The notes under the pieces are model-generated. The model was given only the letters and a program-made list of their open reading frames with translations. It did not search any database and had not been told where the DNA came from. The translations under genes and the position numbers were made by a program. A stretch of DNA of 64,000 bases from Apiotrichum sp. Y4204. Its lineage: Eukaryota > Basidiomycota > Tremellomycetes > Trichosporonales > Trichosporonaceae. Positions 36,409 to 47,586 of the stretch are shown here, piece by piece (position 1 is the first letter of the stretch; the number at the start of each line of letters is the position of its first letter). The stretch spans positions 1 through 64,000 of the forward strand of contig JAMYHL010000129.1 of NCBI GenBank assembly GCA_025531455.1. The letters run 5' to 3'.

Positions 36409-36418
36409 TTAAGAAGTG
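36409..36418 (-). repeat. Right terminal inverted repeat
   Basis: TTAAGAAGTG, the exact complement of the left terminus. It is directly followed by the second TCTGTGG duplication (36419-36425). Confidence 0.8.
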
Positions 36419-36425
36419 TCTGTGG
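36419..36425. repeat. Right 7-bp target-site duplication
   Basis: TCTGTGG, identical to the heptamer at 29044-29050. Confidence 0.75.
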
Positions 36426-37068
36426 GCGCATGTGGGCTCAGCCAACCGACAGTCACAGATTGAACAGATCAGAGTATGCAGATATGTACGATATGCAGAA
36501 ATCGAGATTTGGGAAATTGACTGAAAGAGACAACAACATGAGAGACATTGATTACTTTGACGACTGCGACACAGTTTGACACTACCGTGCCGTTCCTGTC
36601 TTCTCCTGTGCCTCGCGCGTTCTTTGCATTCTCGCTCTCTCTCTCTGCCTTTGGTTGTCGCTGTCGTCGTCGTCTTTAAAACCTTGTTACAACGCCGTGC
36701 CGTACAGTCACAGCTACTTGTCTCCTGATCTCCCGATTTCCTGGCCTCGCGCTGTCTCCTTCCCCGCCCCTGTCCGGGCCCTTAACCTGCATCTCGACCC
36801 TCTCTCCCCCCTCTCTCCTCTCGCTCCAGACTCTGTCTGCTATCCTCCTCTCGTCTTGTCCAACAACCACCGTCCCCTCCGCGCTGTACATTCCTGTACT
36901 GCAGCACTCTGCTCACTCACACTCGCTTTCCTTCACGCTCCTTCTCTCCGCACTGCTCTGGGCACAATCCCACACTGACACTCCCCTCCTGCGATCGCTC
37001 TCGATCTCAATCTCCTCATCCAACACGACGCGCGCTTCATCGTCCACTCCGCTCTGGAAACGACCGGT

Positions 37069-37107
<39 letters not shown>

Positions 37108-37449
37108 CTTTTACCCTTCTGGCACTCAATCTCACGTCTACTTCATCTCCTCAGCGCTTTCTGTCATTGCTCTCATTCGTCTCACGTCCCACTCTTTCTT
37201 ACTCGCTCGCCGCCGACTGGTGTTCGACGCTCCCTACCCCTGTACTTTAACTTCCCGACCCGCCTTCCCGGACCCTCACCTGTCCATTCGCATAACCCCG
37301 CCTGTCGTCTGGCTCTCCCGAGGTCCCAAAGCCCACAAGCTTGCTCGCTCGTTCGCAACCGAAGAAGCGCGTGCTTGCTTGTTTGCTGATCATCACTTTC
37401 TTTTTCTGTCGACTACGCGCGCGCGCGCGCAAGATTCCGCTGGCAAGCC
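36426..37449. promoter_or_regulatory. Promoter and C/T-rich leader of the SH3-TBC gene
   Basis: About 1 kb between the transposon end and the ATG. From about 36600 the plus strand is strongly C/T-rich, as in other leaders of this genome. It contains a (CA)n microsatellite and a short GC alternating run (37416-37430) just before the ATG. Short frames here look like translated pyrimidine tracts (Ser/Pro/Leu-rich) and were not accepted as genes. Confidence 0.45.
37072..37104. repeat. (CA)n microsatellite, 33 bp
   Basis: Uninterrupted CA dinucleotides in the upstream region of the SH3-TBC gene. Likely length-polymorphic. Confidence 0.9.
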
Positions 37450-40400
37450 ATGCGTCGTCTCCAACAGAGCGAGATCGATGACCTCTTCGCCCTAGCCGCA
37501 CGAGGAGGTCTGGCACAGGCCACTGCGTATGTTGATTCGTCTCCTTCCCATCCCCCATCTAACTCCTCCCCCCTCTCATATCGCACACCTTTTATTGCCA
37601 GCGCTTACACCATCTTCAGTATCACAGATTGCGTTGCGCAAGGTCCCGACCATCTCATGTACATGGAGGGCGATACACTCGTGCTGCTACGCGACGCGGG
37701 CGATCAGCTTCTGGCGTATTGTGAGGGAGAAGTCGGGTGGGTCAAACGCGCGAACGTCGTGTTTGATAGCCCACTTGCTTCTGGGTCAATGCCAGCCTTG
37801 AAAGCACAATCCACTCAGCCCACTGGCAGGCAAGCAAGCACCGCAAACCACATACTTCATCTACCTGACGAGCGTTCAACAAACTCCACACCGTCACGCT
37901 ACTCTGGAGGGTCTGGTGCCTCGGGCACCTCTGTTCAGCAGCCCTACACGCCGAGCTCCGTTCATTCTGCCTTCTCGACATTTAGCTCGCAAAGCACATC
38001 GAAAAGCTCTCCCTCTTCTCCCCATATGCCATTCGACGTCCCATTATCATCTGGCGGCTTGGGCCTATCGGACTCTCACGATCCATCGTGTAACTCAACG
38101 TCCCCATCATTCATGACCGACCCTCTGGCTCCAATGGGATACAGCCGGCCTGTTCAAGTCGTTGAGCTACCTTCCAAAGCCTCGCCACGTAGCGCCGAGT
38201 TCGCTCCTCGTGCTCTCCCGTCCCACCCCATCCCTGCCCTCCCTAACAACAGCCGAACCAACAGGCAAACCTTCCCTTCTCAGCGCACAGACCTTCCACA
38301 ACCAACGGGTGTGGTGAGGGGTCCGCGCCCACCGCTGCCTGCAATTCCGGTCACTTCTGGCAATAATGGATCAATCACGGTCGCGGCGCCATGCAGCAAC
38401 GCCGCCCGTCACGATCGCACGAGTGGCTCCATCTCTTCCGCCAATAGCGAGTATTCTGACGCAGGCGACGAGCACGACAGCTACCTTCCGTACGCCCGCT
38501 CTAAACCAGGTAAGCCGTAAGAGCACTACACGTACCATGGGGCGTTCCGTTTGGCGTGGCTGTGGACGATCCATCGGAGCGAAACTTAAAACCATCATCG
38601 CAACACCGCATTGCTGACCCCACCAGCTGAGAACGCGCGTGATACATCATCACCAACTCCGTCTTTGCCAGCCACGATCAGCCTGTCCGCGCTTGGAGTA
38701 TACTCGAGGCCGAACCTTTCCACCATCCCCCTTCGTTCAGTTCAACCGGCCATCCGCGAGGAGCCTCAACCGCGTGTCCATGACAATGTCCGCCATGTTC
38801 AGCACACTCCGCGACACCTGGCCGCTTTGACCGAGCCGGTATACCGCCAGTCTTTTGCTGCGGAAACGGCTCGTGTCAGTATGGCGCCTTCGGAAATGTC
38901 GGCAATCGACGACAATGTGGACGAATCTGGCGATGTTGCTGAGAGGATCCCGATACCGACATCAGACGGCAACTTGAGTGTTCCTTCATCTTCACTTCGA
39001 CGATCGCCGGCCTTTGCCCGGTTGGATCTGACCATTGACAGCGAAAAGAGCAACGCCAACCTTCCTCCGGTCGATGATGCCGCATACCCCCTGACACCCG
39101 GGACGTTCGGCCTGGGCCTCACACCGCAGTCCCCTAGCTCACCGGAACTGTTACCCGATGTCTGCCATCCATCGCCCAATTTTTCGAGGAACCAGACCGA
39201 ACACGTCGAGGGCCCTCAGTTGAACGGCAACAGACCGAAACAGGCATTGCCTGGTGGCTCGTCGCGCAGCTCGCAGAGTTCATCTAAGGACATCGACAAC
39301 ACGAGCCACGGGCATTCCGAGGAAACTATTCTCAGCACTCCTCAAAGCATTCCCATCCGTTCGTTCACCGACTCACCACTGACGGAGGACCCGACAAGTC
39401 TCCACGATGGCCACCTGGACACTGTTGAAGTGGTGGAGCCTGATTCCAGCATGACAGATCCCCTTCCTCCTCAGAAGGGGTTCGTGACAAGCACTTCGGC
39501 GTCGAACTCCTCCCTTTCTGTTGGCCCCGACAAGACGCCGGACTCACCTACGTCCGTCGATTCACGTTGGTCCGTCGAATCGCGTGCGGCGGCCAAAGCC
39601 TCGATGCGAAATGGCTTCTACGCCCTAGGCCACGCTCCGCAGCTTACCGAATCACAACTGCAGTCACGGCGCAATCGGTCGGTAACTGATAAGATGTCCA
39701 GCCTCCATAAAGCGTCCTCTTCTCTCAGTGACTCTAAATCAACCCCTCGCAACGCATCCGACGCCGGGACCGCGGTGGTGGATGAGTCTGCTGGGCTATC
39801 GTCAGAAACCGAGATTCAGGAATCTGCGGTGTGTACGACGTCTACTCGAGAAGTCCCTACTGCTTCGCCAAGCATCTCCGTGACGGCACCACCAAACCCG
39901 ACTCCGTCCTCGGACTCATTGATCTCAGGGCCGAAGATCGACGCTGTCCCACAATCTAGTTTTCAGTGGCGACCAGCGCCTCTGGTTCCGTCCACCACCG
40001 ATCAAGAGAGCAGACGGGAGATCGTCCATGTTCTCCCTGGTCAAATGATGCCCAAAACGTGGCCTGGCCTGTCGCGGGGTGGAAGCATCTCTTCGTCGCC
40101 GCGGCCCTCTCAATTGCGCCCTCGTCCCCCTCCTCTTGTCGGATTGGGACGGCCCACGACTGAGTCCCGGTTGGCCCCGACGACGGAGATGAGTCGCCCA
40201 CTTACCCGACGCGTCACTTCGCCCACGGTTGCCTCTTACAGCGAAGGAGGTAATCACATTGGTCCGGTAGTGCAACCGCACCCGCAACGTCTGCAACGCC
40301 GCCAAACGGACAATCAACCACCGTCTTTGGCCAATCCGCCTGAGCTGAACCGCGTTATTCCGCAACGCACAACTTCGAGTAGCAGTGAGGATCACATCAA

Positions 40401-42208
40401 CCCCCGGCTCCTCGCTCGTCCTTCCGAGCTCCTGTCCAATCGTCCGGTCACTCAGCGGCCTCAGAAGACACTCCCGAAAGCTACAGTCGCGACACCTAGG
40501 ACTCCAAAGCCCAAAGGATCATTCTCTTCCCTCACCGGCTCGATCCTTGCGCCGTCGTTATCATCTACCCCACCGCCCATTCGCAAGGAATCACTCGGAG
40601 AGCAAGAGGTTATCACCCCCACGTCGTCGAATGCCCCTTCGCTTTCACGCAGCCGGTCCCGCTCGTTTTCAGCGGCTCTGGCCAAGTCGTTAGGCAAGGC
40701 GTCACGAGGGAAACTCTCAATTGACATAGCCCCGCCGCTGCCCTTTGCCAACAATGGTACGAAGGAGGAGCTCACTGGGTCTTTCAGTGAGCAGTCAACT
40801 AAACCCGGCTTCCTCCGTTCCCATTCGAGCGCCTCATCGATTTCCGACTTTGGCAACTACTCGATCAGACCGAGCAACGACTCGACTAGGTCCAATATTC
40901 GCCCTTGGTTGAGCCACTCGCGCAGCGCCTCGAGTCCTAGGTCACCTTTCCATCCACCCGTTAGTCATCGCGACTATGCCGATCCAACTGTCAACGCGGA
41001 TGGCATGGAGTTTGAAATCATCCGCCCACGCAAGGTGGCCCCAGAGTCGCCAGTCGTGCAGGTCAATGTGGACTCCAGTGACCTCGGTATCCTTCCATCA
41101 TCCGAGCAACGTCCTGTGGCATCAGTCGTGTCCGGGGCCGGTGCAGACTCGCCACCTGAACTGGACGAGTGGGGATTCATAAAGTCACTGTCTCCCACTC
41201 CGGAAATTTTCACGTCGCGACAATCGCCTGGCGAAGTGCGTGCGGCCGAGCAAAAATGGGTAAGTCACGGTCAAATGATTGCTTGAATTGCTTCTGACGT
41301 TCCGCAGTTGAGCATAATTCAACAGCCGTTGGGATACAGACAACCGGCGCCCAAGAAAGTACGCCGACTGGTTATTGAACACGGCGTACCTGCCAGCTTG
41401 CGTGGACGCGTCTGGGGATGGTTCATGTCGAATGGCATGAGCGGTCGCGTTGATGACCTGTTCCAGCGTCTTCTCACCGACGAGCCTGGACCATTCGACG
41501 AACAGATCGATATCGATGTTCAGACAGTGTACTCGGATCACTCGGCCTTCCACCGCAAGGACTCTCCCGGCCAAGCTGATCTGCGCACATTGCTCCGTGC
41601 ATACATTCACTTTGCCCCTTCCGGTTACCGCACGGATATCGCTCGTTTGGCTGGAGCACTTCTCATCCACGCTGTATTGGAGGACGCGTTTTGGCTTCTG
41701 GCGGGATTGTTTAACGGCGTTCTCAAGTCATATTACGTCCTTGACACCAAGGCCTTCATCATTGACTTGAATGTCTTCGGGGGCATTCTGGAGGGAAGCG
41801 AGCCTCAGGTTGGCCAATTGTTCCGCTCCCTGGGTGTTCTTCGTGAGTTGCAATCAAGTTGCAGCAACACTAAACTTTGCAGCCGAGCACTACCTCGTTA
41901 AGTGGTGGAGTGGTATGTTCATCCGTTCCCTGCCGTGGCCGACCGTCTTGCGTCTCATGGATGCCGTCGTATCCGAGGGGTCACGATACCTCATGATCGC
42001 CTCGCTAGCCATCCTGACCCTTTCTCGTGACCGCCTGCTCCAGCTGCCTCGGAATAAGACGGCAGTTGTTGAGTATCTCCACCATCTGCCTCAGGACAGC
42101 CTTCTCCTTCCTGAGACATTTATGCGCGCGTGCGACCAGGTCAAGTTGCGCGACGAGGACCTGAAAAAACTGCGCCTCAGCGTGAAGAAACAGATGAATA
42201 CGCGATAA
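37450..42208 (+). CDS. SH3-like plus TBC-domain protein, probably catalytically inactive as a Rab-GAP
   Basis: Five exons (37450-37526, 37602-38509, 38627-41259, 41308-41842, 41883-42208) encode 1492 residues. Near the N-terminus an SH3-like segment (about 30-85) shows YMEGDTLVLL, a central YCEGEVGWV and a closing hydrophobic strand. About 1100 residues of Ser/Pro-rich, probably disordered sequence follow. The C-terminal TBC fold starts at RRLVIEHGVPASLRGRVWGW and runs to the end. TBC proteins normally accelerate Rab GTP hydrolysis with an Arg finger (IxxDxxR) and a Gln finger (YxQ). Here the first reads IDIDVQTVY, with Thr in place of Arg, and the second reads SGYRTDIARL, with no Gln. It is therefore probably a Rab-binding scaffold. 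Intron 1 is 75 nt without a stop, so retention would keep the frame. Confidence 0.88.
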
Positions 42209-43565
42209 GCAATGCAGGACAAGTGCTGGGGGAGCTGGGTGATCCCAGAACAGAACTCAACGCTCATTTGAGCCTTGATGTCCTGCGGTTCAGGATATTG
42301 GGCACTGTCTGTTGGTGATAGGAGCCGCACAGTGTTGTTTAGTATTAGAGTGTAATCAACGCCCCCCGTCGTCTGGACGACAACGCAGCGTCAAAGAGTT
42401 AATCAGTATTGCCACCATTCGCATTAGCACCGACATGCCGTTGCAGTAGTTTGTACTTGAGCAGTAGTAGCAGCCATGTAACACGGATTATGCCTTTGCT
42501 CGAGGAATGGCCGAGACAGTGGAGGGGGGGAGAGAAGAGGTCCGCGAGGAAGCTGGTGACCATCATTCGGTTGCTTTTAACTCTGTGAGCTGCGGACGAT
42601 CGGACGGTAAACAGCAGCATGCGGTGCCTTGACGAGTTGGTCTGGTGGCGGCATGTGACTCCCATTTTCCTCCTTTGAGATCTTTTTGAGAACGTGTGTT
42701 GTGATTTGTGGAGAGGTATGCGGAGTCCCCACACACGTTCGTAAAAAGTTGAATAACGACCTTATTACAATCGAAGCAGGAATGTATTTAGATAAAAATA
42801 TCTGTCTGTAAAGTGTTGCCACCAAATTGTAATAAGAGTAGTCACTTCATGCCTACGAGAATGCGTACGTGCCTACAAGCCTGTGCTGGCTGTGCTGCGG
42901 GCTGCGCGACGCAAATGCCGTGGTTTTGCATCTACGCATCTGCAAGTGGATGCCGTGCAGAATTGCAGACGAGCTATAACGGGCGCGCACAGAAAGGGGC
43001 GGAGGGCCAAGCGCAGGCGAAAGTGGACTAGAAGAGTGACAAGACTATTTTGAGACGATCGAAGCCCAGACCCCCCAATACCCGACGACATTCTGCGAAT
43101 GGCTCCGCCCCGCGTTGCTTGCTCGGCCCTCTCGACGACGACCACACGCCCAATTCAAAACATTTCAAGTCGGGTGAGAGGTATTTTTACCTTTATGCCT
43201 TTCGAATCCTCCTTCTCTTCTTCTTGTCGACTGTTCTTTGCCGTCCTCCGTCGTTTGCTATATATCTACAGCCATTCAACTGTTTCTCCTCTCACCTCCG
43301 CCTACCCTTCTCACTGTCCTGGAGATTTTGTTCAGCCTCGCACACCCGACGTCGACCCTCTTTTACGTGCTCCTAACCTCGTCCCCGGCTTGATGATCAC
43401 CCCGCACTCGCGTCCGCGCCGCCGCCCGCTCCGTACCGCGCACCGTCCATGCACGGTGTAAACGCAAACAGCATCTGAGGCCGCAAATAGCAGTGTGCAC
43501 AGTGTGTACCGTGAATTGCTAGCCTCGCACGCACAGAGCTTGTTCGAGTTGAGATCGCCGTCGTC
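42209..43565. promoter_or_regulatory. Terminator of the SH3-TBC gene and promoter of the CorA-type gene
   Basis: The 1.36-kb gap has no convincing gene. A TATA-like stretch ctatatatct lies at 43259-43268, about 300 bases before the CorA ATG, in C/T-rich sequence. The left part (42209-42850) has A/T-richer sequence that may hold polyadenylation signals. Confidence 0.4.
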
Positions 43566-46500
43566 ATGCCGTCGATCCGGCGCCGAAGCCGGAGGTCTCA
43601 GCGTCCAAGCGTGGGCACTGGGAATGATGGCAACACAGTTGCCCTGGGTGATGGTGGAAAGGAGAAGGAGGACGCCGGACCCAGCTCCACACCGGCAACG
43701 GAATCCCAGGCAGTGGAGACGACGTCTGCGGACCTGATGCGTCCCGGGAACTCCCTCGCCACCGCTGCTGTAGATGGTGCGATTGATCCCACCACGGCTT
43801 CAAGCGCACCACGCATATCGACTCACTTCGCGCCATCGGGCGATGCTTCGGCGGAGACAGCCGCGACTCCTGCGGCGAGTGAGGCTCCTACGAATATATC
43901 CCGCACCCCGTCTATCTTCAAGAACAAGACACCCAAGCGGTCACCTAGTGTTTCGGGCAGGTCGCCCCATGTACCTGCGGGTGCCTCGAGTGCTCCGACT
44001 CCTATTCTCACCAATATGGCTCCCCTTCCGCCTCCTGCCGACCAGCCTGAATTTGCTGAGCTTCTCACTCCCGCCCAGCTCCGGCGAAGGAAACGGCCAG
44101 CCCGCGAGTCTCGGTTGGCGACCGTCGGCGGACTCCCTGTTCTGGCGGGCGCCAGTGATTTGGGATACACAACTGGTGACGGCGACCTGTACCGTGGCGC
44201 AGCTGCCGATCCCACCGCGATTGCTCAAGATGCCGTTGACGGAGCGGATGACGAGGGAATGACAATTTCGAGTGCAAGCTCTGGATCGTCGTCATGGTCA
44301 TGGGGCAGCGGGCTGGAGCACGGTCGCCGTGCGACTATGGCCGTTGTTCATCGTTTCGGAGAGGCTATTGGTGTCCGGCGCGGAAGCATCAGCAGCTCGG
44401 ACAACGGGGACACGGACAGCACATCGAGCTCCAGTTCGAGTGACAGCTCTCATGACGCCATGAGCCGTATTGGACGGTTTGGTCGTGCGTTAACGAGAAC
44501 CATGAGTCGGGCCACGAATGAGTCATCGCCAGAGCGTCCGCGTCGTGTTTACGTCCCAAGGAAGCGAGAGTTTACGATATACACGCCTCCGCCGCAGGAA
44601 CGGCATTCCCAGGATCTTCAAAGCTCATCATTCGCGTCATTATCTTCTTTACCGGCCAATATGCGTGTCTTCCCTGGCGTTGGGCCAGAGGGCACCATGG
44701 ATCCACGCACCTCGGACCGAGTCGTTGTGACGCCTGTTCTTTCTTCAGTGCTTGAAGCAATACGTGCGGCAAGAATCGCAGCTGGAGTCGTCCAGGTCCA
44801 GCCGGAACCTGCTGCTCCAACTCGGCGAGCTCATCACCATGGGAAGAGTAAACTCAGCGGACTGCCCGACGTGCCCATGCGGAAAGGAAGCAGCGCACCG
44901 GGAAGGAAGCGCGAGTTCGCCCTTCCGACCGTTCCTCGGCCAATGGTACCCCGAACCACCTCGCGTATCGAGGCCTTGAAGGCGGCCGGATCGCTCCCTG
45001 TTCGTCCAAAGTCCGCCTCCGACCTCCTTGGTCTCACGACCAAGTCCATGTCATCGTCAATGTCCTCAGACGAAAGTGGCGGTATTCCTACCAATGCGAC
45101 CGTTACCCCTGGACCGTCACCTCCTTTACCCCCCACCCCTGCACCATCAGTTCGCCCCCGTCCCATCCCTGCATGGTGGCTGGACGTATCTTGTCCGTCT
45201 TGGAAAGACCTGAGGGACATTGGCGAGCTCCTGGGGCTCCACCCGTTGACGCTCGAGGACGTGCTCCACCAGGATCCGCGTGAGAAGCTGGACATGTACG
45301 ACAAGCTCGGGTACTACTTCATCGTAGTGCGCGCGCTAGACGAACAGTACTTCAAGTACACACCCGGTTCAACCGGTCCCCCAGGGGCTGACATTGTCAT
45401 TCCTTCCGCCAGCGGGCCGAGCGTCAATTCCAACGGCACTGACGCCGCTGCTACTGGCGCCGCCCATTCGGATCCGGCAACGTACCATGCGAAGCGCAAG
45501 GAACGCACCCGGCGTGGATGGGGATTCGGCCGTGCCACGGGAAAGTCCGCTTCCAAGGTCGGCGAAAAGGTGGAAATCGTAGAGGACAACCCTGGTAAAG
45601 AGGGTCTTGAAGGTGTCGGTGTCGGCGGTGTCAACCTCTACCTTGTCGTTTTCCAGGACGGGATAGTGAGCGTGAGTATGGCAATGTGCAATTGTAAATG
45701 AGTGTATCGCTAATCCCACGAGTTCCACTATGATGATGTGTCGAAACATATCAGTCGCGTTCTTGAGCGGGTCGTCACCTCCACAGGCGATGAAGCGACC
45801 TCCGATTTCATATGCCATGGTCTCCTGGACTCCGTGATCGATGCCTTCTTCCCTCTCATGGGTTATGTGGACGGCGCAGTTGATGACCTCGACTCTCTTA
45901 CCACCGACCCTCAGACAGATCCCCGTGTGGCGCCCCTGTCGCCTGCATCCGTGCGTACGACTTCTCCGTCTGATACCCCGTACGAGCACGAGGAGAAGGT
46001 CGATGCCGAGCTGGACGAAAAAGGCGCCATTGACGTCCACCTGGATGACGTTACCGAGAAGAACCAAATATCTCACGGGCTCACCAGTTTGAGCCTGCGG
46101 CGACGCAGCACGAAGGCCAAACTGGCGACTCCGAAGCCCAAAGCGTCGTTTTCTCACAAGCTCCGTCGTGAACATTCCATCATCTCATTAGGTCACAATG
46201 GGATCACTGAGCATCTGGCGCGATGGACGGTGATCTTCGTTTACCTGAGGCTCTTCTTCCTTCCAGTGACAACGGCACGGGAACCTCCACATCAGACAGT
46301 TGGTGGCAAGGATGTGTTTGATCGGTCAACCATGCTCAAGAGTATTACCGATATGCGTCGATTGGTCACTGGTCTCTCGCGTCTGCTCGGTGGCAAGCAC
46401 GCGGTGGTGGTCTCGTTGCTAAAGCGTGCGAGTGAAAGCGCCACGCCCAACGACGCTGAGGCGTACCTCTCCGACGTAAACGACCACATCCTACTTCTTC

Positions 46501-46898
46501 AAACGTCTCTGTACCATTACGAGTACATCCTCTCGCACTGCCAGCCAGCGTACCTCTCGTACTTGCACGTCTCGTCCGCGCAATCCCGTGGTGGAACCGA
46601 CATACTCATTCTGGCGCTGAGTGCGGTCACGATGGGTATTCTGCCAATGCAGCTCGTGACAGGATTGTTCTCGATGAACGTCTGGGCACCGCGTAACGGC
46701 GATGAGGATCATCTAAACGCGCAAGGTGAGCCGGCAGGCCTCGGCTGGTTCGCCGGTATCGCCGTGGGCTGTTTCTTCATCGCCTGCGGGATCGTGCTGC
46801 TGATTCGCTACTGGCGCTGGTTGGCGCGAAAGAGGTGGACAAAGCTCCGCGGCGGTGAGCTGCCGACTTTCTGGAAAGGTTTCTGGGGATGGGAGTAG
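43566..46898 (+). CDS. CorA/Alr/Mnr2-type divalent-cation transporter
   Basis: Two exons (43566-45671, 45723-46898) encode 1093 residues. CorA-family proteins form pentameric Mg2+ channels in the plasma or vacuolar membrane of fungi. The N-terminal about 530 residues are polar, Ser-rich and probably disordered, with basic patches. The CorA cytosolic domain begins near WWLDVSCPSWKDLRDIGELL and continues with HPLTLEDVLHQDPREKLDMYDKLGYYFIVVRAL; a polar insert follows, then FQDGIVSFHYDDVSKHISRV. Two C-terminal helices close the protein: ILILALSAVTMGILPMQLVT and WFAGIAVGCFFIACGIVLLI. The signature tripeptide after the first helix is SMN (FSMNVWAP), not the usual GMN. The C-terminal tail is short and basic, then hydrophobic. 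Which membrane it serves cannot be told. Confidence 0.92.
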
Positions 46899-47151
46899 AA
46901 TCGTAGATGATATTTATTGTTCATATGGGTCTGAGCTGTTCAATTTAGGGCGTCTCATGGGTTTAGGGTACTGCATATGTTAGTCCAGTATAATCAGGGC
47001 ATCTGTCGGTGTTAAGAGGGTGGAGCAATGGTAGTAGTACTGCGTTCGTGAACAAGATAAGAACAAGCCTCTTTACTCGACGTTGGGAGAGATTAAGAAG
47101 TAATGACCTGGCTAACGACAGTAAGAGAGGAGCCAAAAGAAAATTGTGTTC

Positions 47152-47241
47152 GGGCGTGTAGCTCAGTTGGTAGAGCGTGTCATTAGCAGGATCACAACTC
47201 CTATCTTGACAAGGTCTTTGGTTCGATTCCTAACTCGTCCA
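47152..47241 (+). tRNA. tRNA-Ala (anticodon AGC) with a 17-nt intron
   Basis: The acceptor arm GGGCGTG pairs with CTCGTCC and contains the G3:U70 wobble that marks alanine tRNAs. The D arm is GCTC-AGTTGGTA-GAGC. The anticodon stem TGTCA/TGACA encloses a loop TTAGCA + T once an intron at 47189-47205 is removed. The anticodon AGC is at 47185-47187. The T arm holds the standard TTCGATT loop. An intron one base 3' of the anticodon is the normal place for nuclear tRNA introns. U6:U67 is mismatched, as in the yeast alanine tRNA. Confidence 0.93.
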
Positions 47242-47249
47242 CACTTCTA

Positions 47250-47254
47250 TTTTT
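47250..47254 (+). terminator. RNA polymerase III terminator of the tRNA gene
   Basis: Five T residues nine bases after the tRNA 3' end, the usual pol III stop signal. Confidence 0.75.
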
Positions 47255-47586
47255 GCACATAGCACACTCTGCAATCGAGGTGCAGTCTGCGTGCAACTGC
47301 GTGTGTCCATCGCAGGCAGAGGACAGATATGTTGGATCGTAGTGGATTTGGAGATTGGAAACTCTGAAAGGATTAGACTCAAGTGAAGCGACGATTGGCA
47401 CAGCGATGATACATGAAACATGACGCGTTGATCGCATCAAAGAAGTGTGGAGTTCCGATTGAAATCGTTCGCACAACTATCTTGCACATGTCTGTGGATC
47501 CTCTGTTCAGCCTAATGTAGACTGCGCTGTCGCTGTCCACTCCTGCCTTCTTCCGGGGCATGCAATGCATCTACTAACAACTAGGC
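47255..47586. other. Gap between tRNA-Ala and the MIC60 3' end
   Basis: About 330 bases with no gene recognised. It should contain the MIC60 polyadenylation site on the minus strand. Confidence 0.4.

Larger units (their letters stand above)
29051..36418. mobile_element. Complete-looking CACTA/Tnp2-related (Plavaka-like) DNA transposon, 7.37 kb
   Basis: The element is bounded by inverted CACTTCTTAA / TTAAGAAGTG termini and flanked by identical 7-bp duplications. Subterminal regions carry several inverted copies of a TGACCAGGTCGTGTCA-like motif, arranged like transposase-binding sites of CACTA elements. Inside are a plus-strand transposase gene with Transposase_21/Tnp2-type motifs and a convergent minus-strand gene for a coiled-coil protein. 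A small spliced frame lies near the right end. Basidiomycetes carry many such elements, some named Plavaka. The identical duplications and mostly open exons suggest a fairly recent insertion. It sits at the edge of the gene-poor stretch, about 1 kb before the SH3-TBC gene. Confidence 0.85.

Noticed and set aside
29051..36418. Classification of the transposon as a KDZ (Kyakuja/Dileera/Zisupton) element because of the 7-bp duplication
   Set aside because: The transposase motifs (VSILNLPR, DLPASLK, NWHLAVHY..GP..YERANG) match the Tnp2/Transposase_21 group, not the KDZ type. No CXC-type cysteine domain was seen.
36655..36978. 107-codon plus-strand frame before the SH3-TBC gene
   Set aside because: Translation of a C/T-rich leader (Leu/Ser/Pro only), with no motif.
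42577..43145. Possible small genes between the SH3-TBC and CorA genes
   Set aside because: Several frames of 70-110 codons overlap on both strands, but none has a consistent splice structure or motif.
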